From: Bryobacteraceae bacterium
Lineage (GTDB): Bacteria > Acidobacteriota > Terriglobia > Bryobacterales > Bryobacteraceae
Assembly (NCBI GenBank): GCA_041394945.1
Contig: JAWKHH010000005.1
Location: 988,468-1,052,467, forward strand
Direction: 5' to 3'
Length of the DNA: 64,000 nucleotides
Shown: positions 50,320-59,229 of the stretch, piece by piece
How the letters are laid out: the number at the start of each line of letters is the position of its first letter
Numbering within the stretch: the first letter of the stretch is position 1
Notes under the pieces: generated by a model
What the model saw: only the letters and a program-made list of their open reading frames with translations
Database searches by the model: none
Told to the model about the DNA's origin: nothing
Program-made: the position numbers and the translations under genes

Positions 50320-51465
50320 GTGGCCGCAGCCGCTCCTCACGCCCATGGAACCGAAACCGAGCTTTGCTGGCTCGCGCTACGCCTGGTGCCCGGGCTTGGT
50401 CCGAAGAAGGCCGTTCCGCTGGTCCGCACGTTCCGCACCCCGGTGGAGGTGTTCCGCGCTTCAGCCACGGACCTCATGGAGTGCGGCATTTCCGGCGCTG
50501 TCGCCAACACGATTGCCTCCGGCTGCACGTTCGACGACGCTGCCGACCAGTACCGGCTGATGCGCGACGCGGGCGCCGAGATGGTCACCGTGCTGGACCC
50601 GCGCTATCCCGAGCGCCTTCACGAGATCTACGATCCTCCGCTGCTGCTTTTCACGCGCGGCGACACGGCGCTGCTGAATCGCACCGGGCTCGGCGTTGTG
50701 GGAACGCGTCGGCCGACGCCCTACGGGGTTGCCGCGGCGGAGCGGCTTTCCAAGGAACTCGCCGGCGCCGGGATGGTGATCACGAGCGGCATGGCGCGCG
50801 GCATCGACACGGCGGCGCATCGCGCCGCGCTCGATTCGAACGGCGCCACGGCGGCCGTGTTCGGTTCCGGCGTCGACCATATCTATCCGGCCGAGAATCG
50901 GCGCCTCGCCGAGCAGATCGCCGCGCGCGGGCTGCTGATCTCGGAGTTCCCGATGAGCAATCCGGGCCACCCGCAGAACTTCCCGGTTCGCAACCGGATC
51001 ATCTCCGGCATGAGCGTCGGCGTGCTCGTGGTGGAAGGCGCGCAGTACAGCGGGTCGGCCATCACCGCGCAACTGGCGATGGAGCAGAACCGCGAGGTGT
51101 TCGCCGTTCCGGGCAACATCACCTCGAAGATGAGCTGGGCTCCGAACCTGCTGATCAAGCAGGGCGCGAAGCTGGTGCAGGCGGCCGAGGATGTGCTCGC
51201 CGAGTTGGCTCCCGACGTTCGCGCGGCGCTTCGGCAATTCGCACCGGGGGCAGACGATGCCGATCCGGCGCAGGCGCTGAGCCCGCTGGCGCGCCGCGTC
51301 CTCACCCAACTGCCGGTCGAGGAGGCGACGCAGCTCGACGACTTGCTCGAGCGTATCCCGGACTCGACGCCCTCGGAACTCCTGGCCACCCTGTTTGAGT
51401 TGCAGCTACAGGGGCTGGTGCGGCAGATGCCCGGGCGTTCCTACGTCCGCACGTGGACCGGGTAA
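50320..51465 (+). CDS. dprA: DNA-processing protein DprA (natural transformation)
   Basis: The 381-residue protein starts at GTG. After an N-terminal helical (SAM-like) domain (ALRLVPGLGPKKAVPL) the Rossmann core carries LGVVGTRRPTPYG, VITSGMARGIDTAAH and AAVFGSGVDHIYPAENRRL, diagnostic of DprA/Smf, and FPVRNRIISGMSVGVLVVEGA. A C-terminal winged-helix domain follows (LLATLFELQLQGLVRQMPG). DprA loads RecA onto incoming single-stranded DNA. A weak aagg site precedes the start by 5 bases. Neighbouring genes are not competence genes. Confidence 0.94.
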   Translation: MAAAAPHAHGTETELCWLALRLVPGLGPKKAVPLVRTFRTPVEVFRASATDLMECGISGAVANTIASGCTFDDAADQYRLMRDAGAEMVTVLDPRYPERLHEIYDPPLLLFTRGDTALLNRTGLGVVGTRRPTPYGVAAAERLSKELAGAGMVITSGMARGIDTAAHRAALDSNGATAAVFGSGVDHIYPAENRRLAEQIAARGLLISEFPMSNPGHPQNFPVRNRIISGMSVGVLVVEGAQYSGSAITAQLAMEQNREVFAVPGNITSKMSWAPNLLIKQGAKLVQAAEDVLAELAPDVRAALRQFAPGADDADPAQALSPLARRVLTQLPVEEATQLDDLLERIPDSTPSELLATLFELQLQGLVRQMPGRSYVRTWTG

Positions 51466-51480
51466 CCTCACTGCGATCAA

Positions 51481-51509
51481 TTGACTGCGAAGCGCCGAGC
51501 GGCTATGAT
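51481..51509 (+). promoter_or_regulatory. Sigma-70-type promoter of the GNAT gene
   Basis: TTGACT (-35) and TATGAT (-10) are separated by exactly 17 bases, close to the consensus. The -10 ends 7 bases before the ATG of the GNAT gene, so the mRNA likely begins at or just before the start codon, and longer upstream starts are excluded. This promoter lies just beyond the dprA stop. Confidence 0.82.
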
Positions 51510-51516
51510 TCTTCCC

Positions 51517-52311
51517 ATGCCTGCCGCGAGCGACGACGCTCTATTCAGCCTTGACCAATTCATCAAAGCCTGGCGGATGATCGGGACCGCCGTTCCGGAC
51601 ACGGTCAACGCGAGCGAGCCCGGACTCGAGTGCTCGTTCACCGGCCTGCCGATCGCCTTCTTCAACATGGCCTTCGTGACGCCATCGGTGAGCGATGCCG
51701 GGGGACTGCGCGACGCAGCATCGCGAGCCGGCGAGTGGGCCGCCGGCCAAGGGGCGCCGTGGTTCCTGGCGGTGACGCACGAGGTCAGCGGCGAGGGCGC
51801 GGAACTGGCGGACCTCGGCTTCGTCCCGGCGGTGAAGCTCACCGGCATGATCGCCGACGACGTCGCACCGGCATCGCGGACACCGGAGGGGCTTGATCTG
51901 ATCGCTCCGTACGACGACGCTACGAGCGCCCCGCTTTCGGACATCAACGCCGCCGCCTACGGTATCGACATGGGCGGTTCCGATTCGCCGATGGGGGCGT
52001 ACTCGTTCTGGCGGAACCACTACGGCGCCGTGGGCATGAAGGACAACCGGCCCGTTTCGTGCACGGCGACGATGATGGTGGATGGCTACCGTTACGTCGC
52101 GTTCGTGGCGACGCTGCCGGGTGAGCGCCGGAAGGGCTACGCCGACGCCGTGATGCGGCATTCGCTGGAGCTGGCGGCGGCAGCGCATGGCCGGGTGCGC
52201 ACCGTACTGCACGCCACCGAGGACGGCCGGCCGGTGTATGAGCGCATGGGATACCGCTCTGTCTCCACGCACTCGCTGTTTATCGAGGCGCGTTTCTTAG
52301 AGGGGCACTGA
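51517..52311 (+). CDS. GNAT-family N-acetyltransferase
   Basis: The start was chosen from the position of the -10 element; ATG and TTG codons further upstream would lie inside the promoter. The 264-residue protein has a C-terminal GNAT domain: VAFVATLPGERRKGYADAVMRHSLE carries the acetyl-CoA pyrophosphate loop (PGERRKGYA matches Q/RxxGxG/A), followed by VLHATEDGRPVYERMGY with the conserved Tyr. The N-terminal half is divergent. Substrate unknown. It ends one base before the converging phosphoesterase gene's stop. Confidence 0.86.
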   Translation: MPAASDDALFSLDQFIKAWRMIGTAVPDTVNASEPGLECSFTGLPIAFFNMAFVTPSVSDAGGLRDAASRAGEWAAGQGAPWFLAVTHEVSGEGAELADLGFVPAVKLTGMIADDVAPASRTPEGLDLIAPYDDATSAPLSDINAAAYGIDMGGSDSPMGAYSFWRNHYGAVGMKDNRPVSCTATMMVDGYRYVAFVATLPGERRKGYADAVMRHSLELAAAAHGRVRTVLHATEDGRPVYERMGYRSVSTHSLFIEARFLEGH

Positions 52312-52312
52312 C

Positions 52313-54829
52313 CTACCGGGCGAAGTAACTTCGGACCGGCGGCGGCGGCTCGTCCGAACGGATCGCCCTCCACAGGATGTCGTTCAACTCGTCGTCGTCG
52401 ATCATATCCGCCTCGCTGAAATCCATCGCCGCGGACCGGGCCGCGGTGGCTGACTGCGTGGGATTGCGCGTGTCGAGCGGGATGCGGGCCTTCTCGGCGG
52501 TGTAGGGCTCGAGATTGGGCGTGTTGGCAAACGCGGCCCACATGGGTGTCGCGGCGGCGTCGAAATGGGTCATCGGCCGGAGGCCAAGAATCAGTTCCAT
52601 GGTCCGCAGCATCGACGTCGTGTTGTACATAGTGCTATCGACGATGCCGCGGCGCGTGTAGGGCGACAGGACGAAGGCCGGCGAGCGGTGACTGTCCACG
52701 TGGTCGGCGCCGTTCTGGGCGTCGTCCTCCAGGACGAAGATGGCCATTTTCTCCCAGAACCGGCTCCGGGAGCAGGCTTCCACGATCATGCCGAGGGCGA
52801 GATCGTTGTCGGCCACCTGGGAAAGCGGCGCGATCTTTCCGGGCGATGTCCCGTAGGTATGGTCGTTGCCCAGGCGCAGCACCGTGAAGCGCGCCATTTC
52901 CCCCGACGCCTCCATGGCTTTCAGATCCGCGATGAAGCGCCTGGCGCGTTCGACGTCTGGATACTCGAGATCATAGGCGCGGTATTTGCGGTCAGTGACC
53001 TTGGCGAGAACCGGATCGCGAACGCTCTTCACGTGATCGCCGCCGTCGGGCACCTCGCGGATCGGACGGTTGTCCGAGTAGTAGCCATAGTTGCGAACCG
53101 ACAATCCCGCGGCCGCGGCCTGCGTCCAGATGAAGCCGGATGGGGGCAGCGCGGCCGGTTCACCGCCTTCGTAGTCGTAGTGCTTGCGCCGGCCGCCGTA
53201 GCTGTTCGGCCACATCTTCTGCACGTAGTCGGGCGCGATAGCGGCGGTTGACCAGTTGTGTCCATCGGCGCTGACATCCGAGTTCACGTAGAAGTTATCG
53301 AGCAGGACGAACTCCTTCGCCAGCTTATGTTGATTCGGAGTTACTTTTTCTGGAAACAAACAGAGCGACGGATCCGAATTCCCTTTGCCGAGGTCGCCCA
53401 ATACCTGATCGTATGTCCGATTCTCCTTGACGATGTAGATCACGTGCTGAATCGGGGACGGGTCATCCGGCTTGGGGGGCACCGGATTGCCCGCCGGGAT
53501 CTCGAGTTCCACGAGCAGCTTGTCCCGGTAGGGAGTGTTCTCAAACACGGTTCGCGTGTGCCGGGCGATATCGTCTTCGCTGAGAGGATCGAGCACGGAG
53601 GCCGTTCCGATCTGCAGCCGCCCGACATAGCCGGGATTCGGCGACCCGCGATGGAGCGGGTCGGGCTGCCTGGTTGGGTCGCGGAAGTGCGGATTCGGAA
53701 AGCTGCGCGGACCGCGGCCGTTGAAGACGATGGTCCGGCCGCCGGGCAGAACGCGCGCGCCGGTGGGGTACCAGGCCGTGGGCACGAACCCGAGAACGCG
53801 CGTCTGCGACTCCCGGATGTCGGCAGCCGCCAAGGCGTTGGCGTCGGAGCAAACGATGTAGAGGCGGGTTCGTTCAGCATCCATGGCGAGCGCCGACGGC
53901 GTCATGCCGAGCGGTTGCTCGGCCATCATCGCCACGTTGATCGCCTCGATCATCCGCATCTCGCGATTGGCCGTGATGCCCACCGAGTAGACGCGGTTGG
54001 TGTTCGACGCCGCAACGAAAATACGGGCAATGTACGGGCTTTCGCCGGCGCCGGCTTCGCCCGGCTCCTCGGCCTTTCGCGCCGGCACGGGGCCGGCCCA
54101 GATGGCATCGCTCGTGTGCGCGCCGAGCCGGATCGAGTTGAGCACGGCGCCGTTCGTGGCATCGTGCTGGTACATCGCGCCATCGGCCCAGCTCGTGACG
54201 AAGTAGGACTTCCCATCGGGATGAAACAGAATCCGATAGGGACGCCGGCCGGTCCTGTAGCGCTCGATCACGCGGCCGGACTGCGGATTGATCACCAGAA
54301 TCCGGTCGTGGAACAGGTCGGCCACGTACAGCAGGCGTTCGTCGGGCGAGAAGGCGACGTCGCCGAGAAAATCGCTGTGCGCGCGGTCCGCCGCGGGAAC
54401 CACTTCAAACGTCCGGGCCGGCGTGAGCTTGCCGCCGTCAAAGGCAAATTCGTACACCGACGCCTTCGAGCCGCCGCCGACATAGACGCGCTTGCCGTCT
54501 TTGGTCATCGCGAGCCCGAGCCAACCGTCGGGCACGGGTACGCGCTGGGTCTCTTTCTCCGTCTTCGTATCAAGCACGCTGATCGAGGGCGGATTGTAAC
54601 CCTGGTTCAGCACGAGCAGGTGGGCTCCGCCGGGAGCCAACAGCGACGACATCGGGAACGTATCGAGTTGGATCTGCCGCCCGGCGGGCCGCAGCGACCA
54701 GCCCGAGTTGAGCAGCACGGATCCGTCGCTTTGGGGACCCACTTCGGTGCGGCGCGCGGGCTGCGAAATCAGCCGGTATGTACCGAATCCCGCCGCGGCG
54801 AGGACAAGAACGAGGATCGCTTTCTTCAC
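52313..54829 (-). CDS. YncE-type propeller fused to phosphoesterase (alkaline phosphatase-like), exported
   Basis: The 838-residue protein starts at ATG with a hydrophobic anchor or leader (AILVLVLAAAGFGTY). The first half is a seven-bladed YVTN/YncE-like propeller (SSLLAPGGAHLLVLNQG, KDGKRVYVGGGSKASVYE, VAFSPDERLLYVADLF). The second half is a phosphoesterase of the alkaline-phosphatase superfamily: IQHVIYIVKENRTYDQVLG, then NWSTAAIAPDYVQK, TVLRLGNDHTYGT and AIFVLEDDAQNGADHVDSHRSP. It belongs to a widespread bifunctional YncE/phosphoesterase family of unknown substrate. It begins 13 bases after the nadE stop. Confidence 0.87.
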   Translation of the reverse strand: MKKAILVLVLAAAGFGTYRLISQPARRTEVGPQSDGSVLLNSGWSLRPAGRQIQLDTFPMSSLLAPGGAHLLVLNQGYNPPSISVLDTKTEKETQRVPVPDGWLGLAMTKDGKRVYVGGGSKASVYEFAFDGGKLTPARTFEVVPAADRAHSDFLGDVAFSPDERLLYVADLFHDRILVINPQSGRVIERYRTGRRPYRILFHPDGKSYFVTSWADGAMYQHDATNGAVLNSIRLGAHTSDAIWAGPVPARKAEEPGEAGAGESPYIARIFVAASNTNRVYSVGITANREMRMIEAINVAMMAEQPLGMTPSALAMDAERTRLYIVCSDANALAAADIRESQTRVLGFVPTAWYPTGARVLPGGRTIVFNGRGPRSFPNPHFRDPTRQPDPLHRGSPNPGYVGRLQIGTASVLDPLSEDDIARHTRTVFENTPYRDKLLVELEIPAGNPVPPKPDDPSPIQHVIYIVKENRTYDQVLGDLGKGNSDPSLCLFPEKVTPNQHKLAKEFVLLDNFYVNSDVSADGHNWSTAAIAPDYVQKMWPNSYGGRRKHYDYEGGEPAALPPSGFIWTQAAAAGLSVRNYGYYSDNRPIREVPDGGDHVKSVRDPVLAKVTDRKYRAYDLEYPDVERARRFIADLKAMEASGEMARFTVLRLGNDHTYGTSPGKIAPLSQVADNDLALGMIVEACSRSRFWEKMAIFVLEDDAQNGADHVDSHRSPAFVLSPYTRRGIVDSTMYNTTSMLRTMELILGLRPMTHFDAAATPMWAAFANTPNLEPYTAEKARIPLDTRNPTQSATAARSAAMDFSEADMIDDDELNDILWRAIRSDEPPPPVRSYFAR

Positions 54830-54842
54830 GAACGCTCCCTTC

Positions 54843-56495
54843 CTACTCGGAATATCTCTGCGCGATCGGGAATCGCCGCCCGATTCCGAACGCTTTCGTC
54901 GTCACCTTGATCCCCGGGGCGGCCTGCTGGCGCTTGTATTCGTTGCGGTCCACCTTGTTGGCGATGTCGCGAACGAGTTCGAGCGGCAATCGCAGGCTAC
55001 CGGCGACTTCCGCCGGTGAGCGGTACTCTTCGACGTAGCCCTTGAGAATCGCGTCGAGGACGTCGTAGGGCGGCAGCGAATCGGTATCCTTCTGATCCGG
55101 CCGCAACTCCGCCGAGGGCGGCTTCACGAACACGTTCTCCGGGATCGCGTCGTTGTGGCGGCGGTTGGCGACGCGCGAGAGCTGGTAGACCAGCGTTTTC
55201 GGCACGTCGCTGATCACGGCGAGTCCTCCGCACATATCTCCGTAGAGCGTGCAGTATCCAACGGCCAGTTCGCTCTTGTTGCCGGTGGTGAGCACGAGCG
55301 CGCCCCACTTGTTCGAGAGGGCCATCAGGGTTGCGCCGCGAATGCGCGCCTGGAGGTTCTCTTCGGTGACGTCTCGCCGCGTCTCGCCGAATATGGGGTC
55401 GAGCACTTCGAGGTACTTGTCGTAGACCGGCGTGATGTTGGCGATCTCGAACCGGACGCCGAGCCGTTCGGCCATGGTGCGGGCGTCGATCACACTGTGA
55501 TCGGAGGAGAACGGGCCGGGCATGGCGACGCCGGTGACGTTGTTGGCGCCGACGGCGTCGACGGCGACGGCGGCCGTCAACGAGGAGTCGATACCTCCGG
55601 ACAGTCCCAACAAGACGCGGCGGAACCCGCACTTGGCGAGGTAATCGCGCGTGCCTATGACGAGGGCCTCGTAGACGGCTTCGCATTCGTCGTCCTCGAA
55701 GGTCTGGCGGCGGTCGCCCGTTTCCGAATGGAGGTCGGCGAACACGAGATCTTCGGCGAAGGAGGCGGCCGCGGCGATGCAATCGCCGTTGGCGTTCAAG
55801 ACGAAGCTCGACCCGTCGAAGACGAGCTGATCGTTCCCGCCCACCTGGTTCACATAGACGATCGGAATGCCGTGGCGGCAAGCGGCCGCGGCGAAGATGC
55901 GACGCCGCGTTTCGCGCTTATGCATATGGTACGGCGACGCGTTGATGGTGATGAGGAGCCGGGCGCCGGCGGCGACCTGTTCCTCGACGGGGTCGCGCTG
56001 GTACAGCAGGGACTCCCAGTAGTGCTTGTCGTTCCAGGCATCCTCGCAGACGGTGACCGCGGTGCACTGTCCGGCGATGTCGAAGGGCGTCTGACTGTCG
56101 CCGGTTTGAAAGTAACGAGACTCGTCGAAGACGTCGTAGGTGGGCAGGAGCATCTTCGTCTGTCGAAGGACCTCGCGTCCGCCGTGGAGGCCGACGGCGA
56201 GGTTGACGGCGCGCTTGCCGGTATGGGCGTGGGCGGGCGCGATGGAGCCAACGATCAGAGTGAGCGGCAGATCGGCCGTGGCTTCGGCGAGGCGGGCAAG
56301 TTCGGCCTCGGTGTTGCGTACGAACGACGGTTTCTCCATGAGGTCGCGGGGCGGATAGCCGGTGATGGCCATCTCCGGGAACACGACCACTTCGGCGTCC
56401 TTGGCGGCCGCGCGGCGCGTATAGTCGAGAATCCGGGCGGCGTTGCCGCGCAGGTCGCCAACCGTGGTGTTGATTTGAGCCAAGGCAATGCGCAT
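54843..56495 (-). CDS. nadE: NAD+ synthase, glutamine-dependent
   Basis: The 550-residue enzyme has an N-terminal nitrilase-type glutaminase (Glu41 in VVFPEMAITG, Lys114 in QTKMLLPTYD, Cys150 in VTVCEDAW) and a C-terminal adenylating domain with the P-loop LLGLSGGIDSSLTAAVA at about 297-310, TGNKSELAVGYCTLYGD and a conserved closing region. It makes NAD+ from nicotinic-acid adenine dinucleotide using glutamine-derived ammonia. It follows the methyltransferase gene by 12 bases, so it is part of the same minus-strand run. Confidence 0.95.
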   Translation of the reverse strand: MRIALAQINTTVGDLRGNAARILDYTRRAAAKDAEVVVFPEMAITGYPPRDLMEKPSFVRNTEAELARLAEATADLPLTLIVGSIAPAHAHTGKRAVNLAVGLHGGREVLRQTKMLLPTYDVFDESRYFQTGDSQTPFDIAGQCTAVTVCEDAWNDKHYWESLLYQRDPVEEQVAAGARLLITINASPYHMHKRETRRRIFAAAACRHGIPIVYVNQVGGNDQLVFDGSSFVLNANGDCIAAAASFAEDLVFADLHSETGDRRQTFEDDECEAVYEALVIGTRDYLAKCGFRRVLLGLSGGIDSSLTAAVAVDAVGANNVTGVAMPGPFSSDHSVIDARTMAERLGVRFEIANITPVYDKYLEVLDPIFGETRRDVTEENLQARIRGATLMALSNKWGALVLTTGNKSELAVGYCTLYGDMCGGLAVISDVPKTLVYQLSRVANRRHNDAIPENVFVKPPSAELRPDQKDTDSLPPYDVLDAILKGYVEEYRSPAEVAGSLRLPLELVRDIANKVDRNEYKRQQAAPGIKVTTKAFGIGRRFPIAQRYSE

Positions 56496-56507
56496 GGAGG
56501 GGAACTC

Positions 56508-57473
56508 CTATTTTCCAACAGCCGCGCCCCAATTGCCGCCGACATCGATGAACTCGCGCGAAACGGACTCGCCGCAACCGCCACGGATCTCGATCAGACA
56601 CTGGGCGACGCGGGCGGGCATATCGGCAACGCCATACGAAGCGGCCCAAGCGGCGCCGTCGATCGACGTGGTCCAAACCCGCATCGCCCCATCCACGCGG
56701 GGGAGACGATCCTCGATGCGCTCGCCGGGCGCGAGGAGCCAGTCCGCGAAGATCAACGCGAGGCCGTTCCGGGTGAGGTAGCGAGGCGCGAGTTCGAGGA
56801 TGGCCCGCGCGAGTTCGTCGCCGCGGGCGCCGCCATGAAGAAAGAGCGAAGAGCCGCCTGCCAGAAATGGCGGCTGCGACACGATCAGGTCAAAGCGATC
56901 TCCGCGCACCGGTTCGTCGAGGGAGCCGAGGCGAAACCGCGCATGGGTGAGGCCGTTGACGGCGGAGTTCCACTCAGCGAGGGCGACGGCGCGCGGGTTT
57001 ACGTCCGAGCCCGTTACGCCGCCCTCAAGCAGGAGAGAGAGAGTGCCCGATCCGCAGCCCAGATCCCAAACGCGAGCGTCCGGCGGCAACCGGGCGAGCG
57101 CGGCATCAAGGAGGAGCGCGGTGGTTTCGCCGGGCGGCAGCACGGTATCCGGACCGGGGCGTTCGGGCCAATCGGAGAACAAGTAGATTCCGCGAGCGAC
57201 GTCCAGGCGGAAGCGGCCGACGACCGGCGCGCAAAGCGACAACAATTCCGGGCCGAACAAGCGAGCGAGTTCTTCTTCGTTTGCCAAACCGCCGTCGCGG
57301 AAGACGCGGAGCGCGACGTAGGGCGGATCCGACGCGAGAGCGGCGTGGCGAGGCGGTGTGCGGCGGGCGAACGCCGCAGTGAGGCCGATGTCGTTGAAAC
57401 GCAGGCCGACATGCGACCAAGCCGCGCAATGGGGCGGAGGATGGATAGGACCACTGTGCCATGGTTCGGTCAC
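56508..57473 (-). CDS. SAM-dependent methyltransferase (PrmC/RsmC-like)
   Basis: The GTG start overlaps the terminase-like gene's stop (GTGA). The 321-residue protein has a SAM-binding motif I VWDLGCGSGTLSLLLEGG and, later, a variant of NPPY/NPPF as LIVSQPPFLAGG. These are signs of N-methyltransferases acting on glutamine, adenine or guanine, with an extra N-terminal domain. Assignment to PrmC, RsmC or another group is open. Its coupling to a terminase-like gene is unusual; in phages a methyltransferase can protect DNA, but this enzyme could also be a host gene. Confidence 0.83.
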   Translation of the reverse strand: MTEPWHSGPIHPPPHCAAWSHVGLRFNDIGLTAAFARRTPPRHAALASDPPYVALRVFRDGGLANEEELARLFGPELLSLCAPVVGRFRLDVARGIYLFSDWPERPGPDTVLPPGETTALLLDAALARLPPDARVWDLGCGSGTLSLLLEGGVTGSDVNPRAVALAEWNSAVNGLTHARFRLGSLDEPVRGDRFDLIVSQPPFLAGGSSLFLHGGARGDELARAILELAPRYLTRNGLALIFADWLLAPGERIEDRLPRVDGAMRVWTTSIDGAAWAASYGVADMPARVAQCLIEIRGGCGESVSREFIDVGGNWGAAVGK

Positions 57474-58954
57474 GCATTGAGTAGAGCCTCGATCGGCGGC
57501 ATGCGGAAGGCAGGGTCCATGACGGTGGGGAGGTGGTGTTTGCGTGCGGACCAGAGGCCGAGGGAGGCGGCCATGAGGAGGTCATCGTGTTGGGAGGCTT
57601 TGGCGGGTTCGAAGCGGGCGCCGCCGGAGGCGGTGCGTTGACGCTCCATCTGCTCCATTTCGCGGATGAGGGTGGGCGCGTGGGGGATGTTGGAGGAGAT
57701 GAGGACTTCGCGCTTCCGGAACAGGAGGAACATACCCATGAGCAAGTCGCGTTTGGGAACATCCCACCCGTAGCGGTTGCCGTGCTCCTGGCCGCCGGAG
57801 GTGATGGTGACGGAGTGGGTGCGGGGCCGGTAAGTGGAATCCGCGAGCGCCTTTTTCAGCATGTCGTAGACGGGCGCGCCGACGCCGGTGGCGTCGACGG
57901 CGAGGGTGACCTGTTCCGGGAGGGCGGCATCTTCGACGATTCGGCAAACGTGGTCGACGGTCTGGGGGTAGGGCGTGTGGAGGGGGAAGCGTTCGAGGTG
58001 GCGGATGCGGTAACGCACGGCTGGGACGCGCTCAAAGGTAACGGGGTCGCGCTGATCGGAGAGCGTGGCGAGGTACTCGACGATGGCGAGGGCGGAGTAG
58101 TCGCGGCGTTGTCCGAGGTCGATGCCGATGTAGAAATGCTGCCAGGGCGGGGCGAGGACGGCCTTGAGGCGTGGGGGGCGAACGAGTCCGAAATCGGAGT
58201 TGTCGACGGGTTGGAGGGGCGCCGGGTCCGGGGTGAGGGCGGCCTGGATGTCGTCGGGGTCAAAGAGGGCGGACCGGTTCTTAGTGAATTCACAAAGATA
58301 CTCCTGGGCGAAGACGGCCTCGGGCAAGTTGCCGCGTTCTTCGGCGAGGAACTTCGAGGAGATGCGAGGGCACTCGGTGGCGGGAGCGCTGATGCGGACG
58401 AAGGAGCCGGCGCCGGCGTTGGAGGCCGACCATGTGTCGTAGAAGAAGCCGGAGCGTCCGTTGGGAGTGGAGAGGAGGCAGAGAGCAGCGTCGTCGTGGG
58501 TGGCGAGCATGGGGCGGACGGAGTGGTACAGATCGTCAGAGACACGGGCGGCCTCGTCGATGATGAGGAGAGTGGCGGAGAAGCCGCGGATGGTGGCCTC
58601 CGAGCTGGGGAGGGCGAGAATGCGGGACTCGTTGGGGAGACGGATGCCGGTGCGAGTGGCGGGGTCGCGACGGGTGGAAATGTTGAGGTGGCCGAGGTGG
58701 GCGCGGATCTTGAGCAGCAGTTCGATGGACTGGCGTTCCGAGGGGGCGAGGATGAGCGTTACGGACTTTCTCTTGGCGAGGGCGTGGTGGAGCGCTTTGA
58801 CGGCGGTGATGGTCGACTTGCCCCATTGACGGGAGCAGTTGAGGATGATGCGACGATGCCCGGTATCGAGCACCTGCGCCTGTTTCGGGTCCGGATGGAA
58901 ACCGAGTTCTTGCGTGGCGAAGGCAAGGGGATTGAACAGGGACCGGGCTTTCAT
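57470..58954 (-). CDS. Terminase large subunit-like protein (ATPase + nuclease)
   Basis: The 494-residue protein begins MKARSLFNPLAFATQ. The ATPase part has a Walker A of NCSRQWGKSTITAV, a Walker B LLIIDEAARVSDD, and the LLSTPNGRSGFFYDTW coupling segment; the second half has an RNase H-like nuclease pattern (YIGIDLGQRRDYSALAIVE, TLAVDATGVGAPVYD, KASQHDDLLMAAS). That is the layout of phage packaging motors (terminase_6 and RNaseH-like domains). A longer frame upstream was rejected because the added residues have no terminase features and overlap other genes. No portal, capsid or tail gene is present. It overlaps the methyltransferase gene by four bases. Confidence 0.85.
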   Translation of the reverse strand: MKARSLFNPLAFATQELGFHPDPKQAQVLDTGHRRIILNCSRQWGKSTITAVKALHHALAKRKSVTLILAPSERQSIELLLKIRAHLGHLNISTRRDPATRTGIRLPNESRILALPSSEATIRGFSATLLIIDEAARVSDDLYHSVRPMLATHDDAALCLLSTPNGRSGFFYDTWSASNAGAGSFVRISAPATECPRISSKFLAEERGNLPEAVFAQEYLCEFTKNRSALFDPDDIQAALTPDPAPLQPVDNSDFGLVRPPRLKAVLAPPWQHFYIGIDLGQRRDYSALAIVEYLATLSDQRDPVTFERVPAVRYRIRHLERFPLHTPYPQTVDHVCRIVEDAALPEQVTLAVDATGVGAPVYDMLKKALADSTYRPRTHSVTITSGGQEHGNRYGWDVPKRDLLMGMFLLFRKREVLISSNIPHAPTLIREMEQMERQRTASGGARFEPAKASQHDDLLMAASLGLWSARKHHLPTVMDPAFRMPPIEALLNA

Positions 58955-58965
58955 CGATTTCGAGC

Positions 58966-59229
58966 TCAACCGATGTCGCAACCGAAATCGCGGTAAACGA
59001 CATCCATCGCCTCGTTCAGCGCCCGGATAGCCTGTGGAAACTGATCCATGGTGAGTTGGAGGGCATCCTTGAGGGCCTCCCAGAAGTCGATGGAGAGTTC
59101 GATGTTTTGGGACGCAGCTTTCCCGTTGGCGGTAGCGGAAGGCCTGGATTGGACGGCCGCGGGCGCTGGTCTTAGTCGGATTCGGGGGAGATCGGAGGGG
59201 TCGAAGTCTTCCCGGAAGTGTTCGAGCAT
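58966..59229 (-). CDS. Small protein between the two terminase-cassette genes, unknown
   Basis: The ATG is chosen because AAGGAG lies 8 bases upstream, inside the preceding gene. The 87-residue protein overlaps that gene's 3' end by 58 bases, and its stop lies 11 bases before the terminase-like ATG. It has an acidic start (MLEHFREDFDPSDLPRIRL) and a helical C-terminal part (NIELSIDFWEALKDALQLTM). I recognise no domain. Position suggests an accessory factor of the packaging-type ATPase. Confidence 0.6.
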   Translation of the reverse strand: MLEHFREDFDPSDLPRIRLRPAPAAVQSRPSATANGKAASQNIELSIDFWEALKDALQLTMDQFPQAIRALNEAMDVVYRDFGCDIG

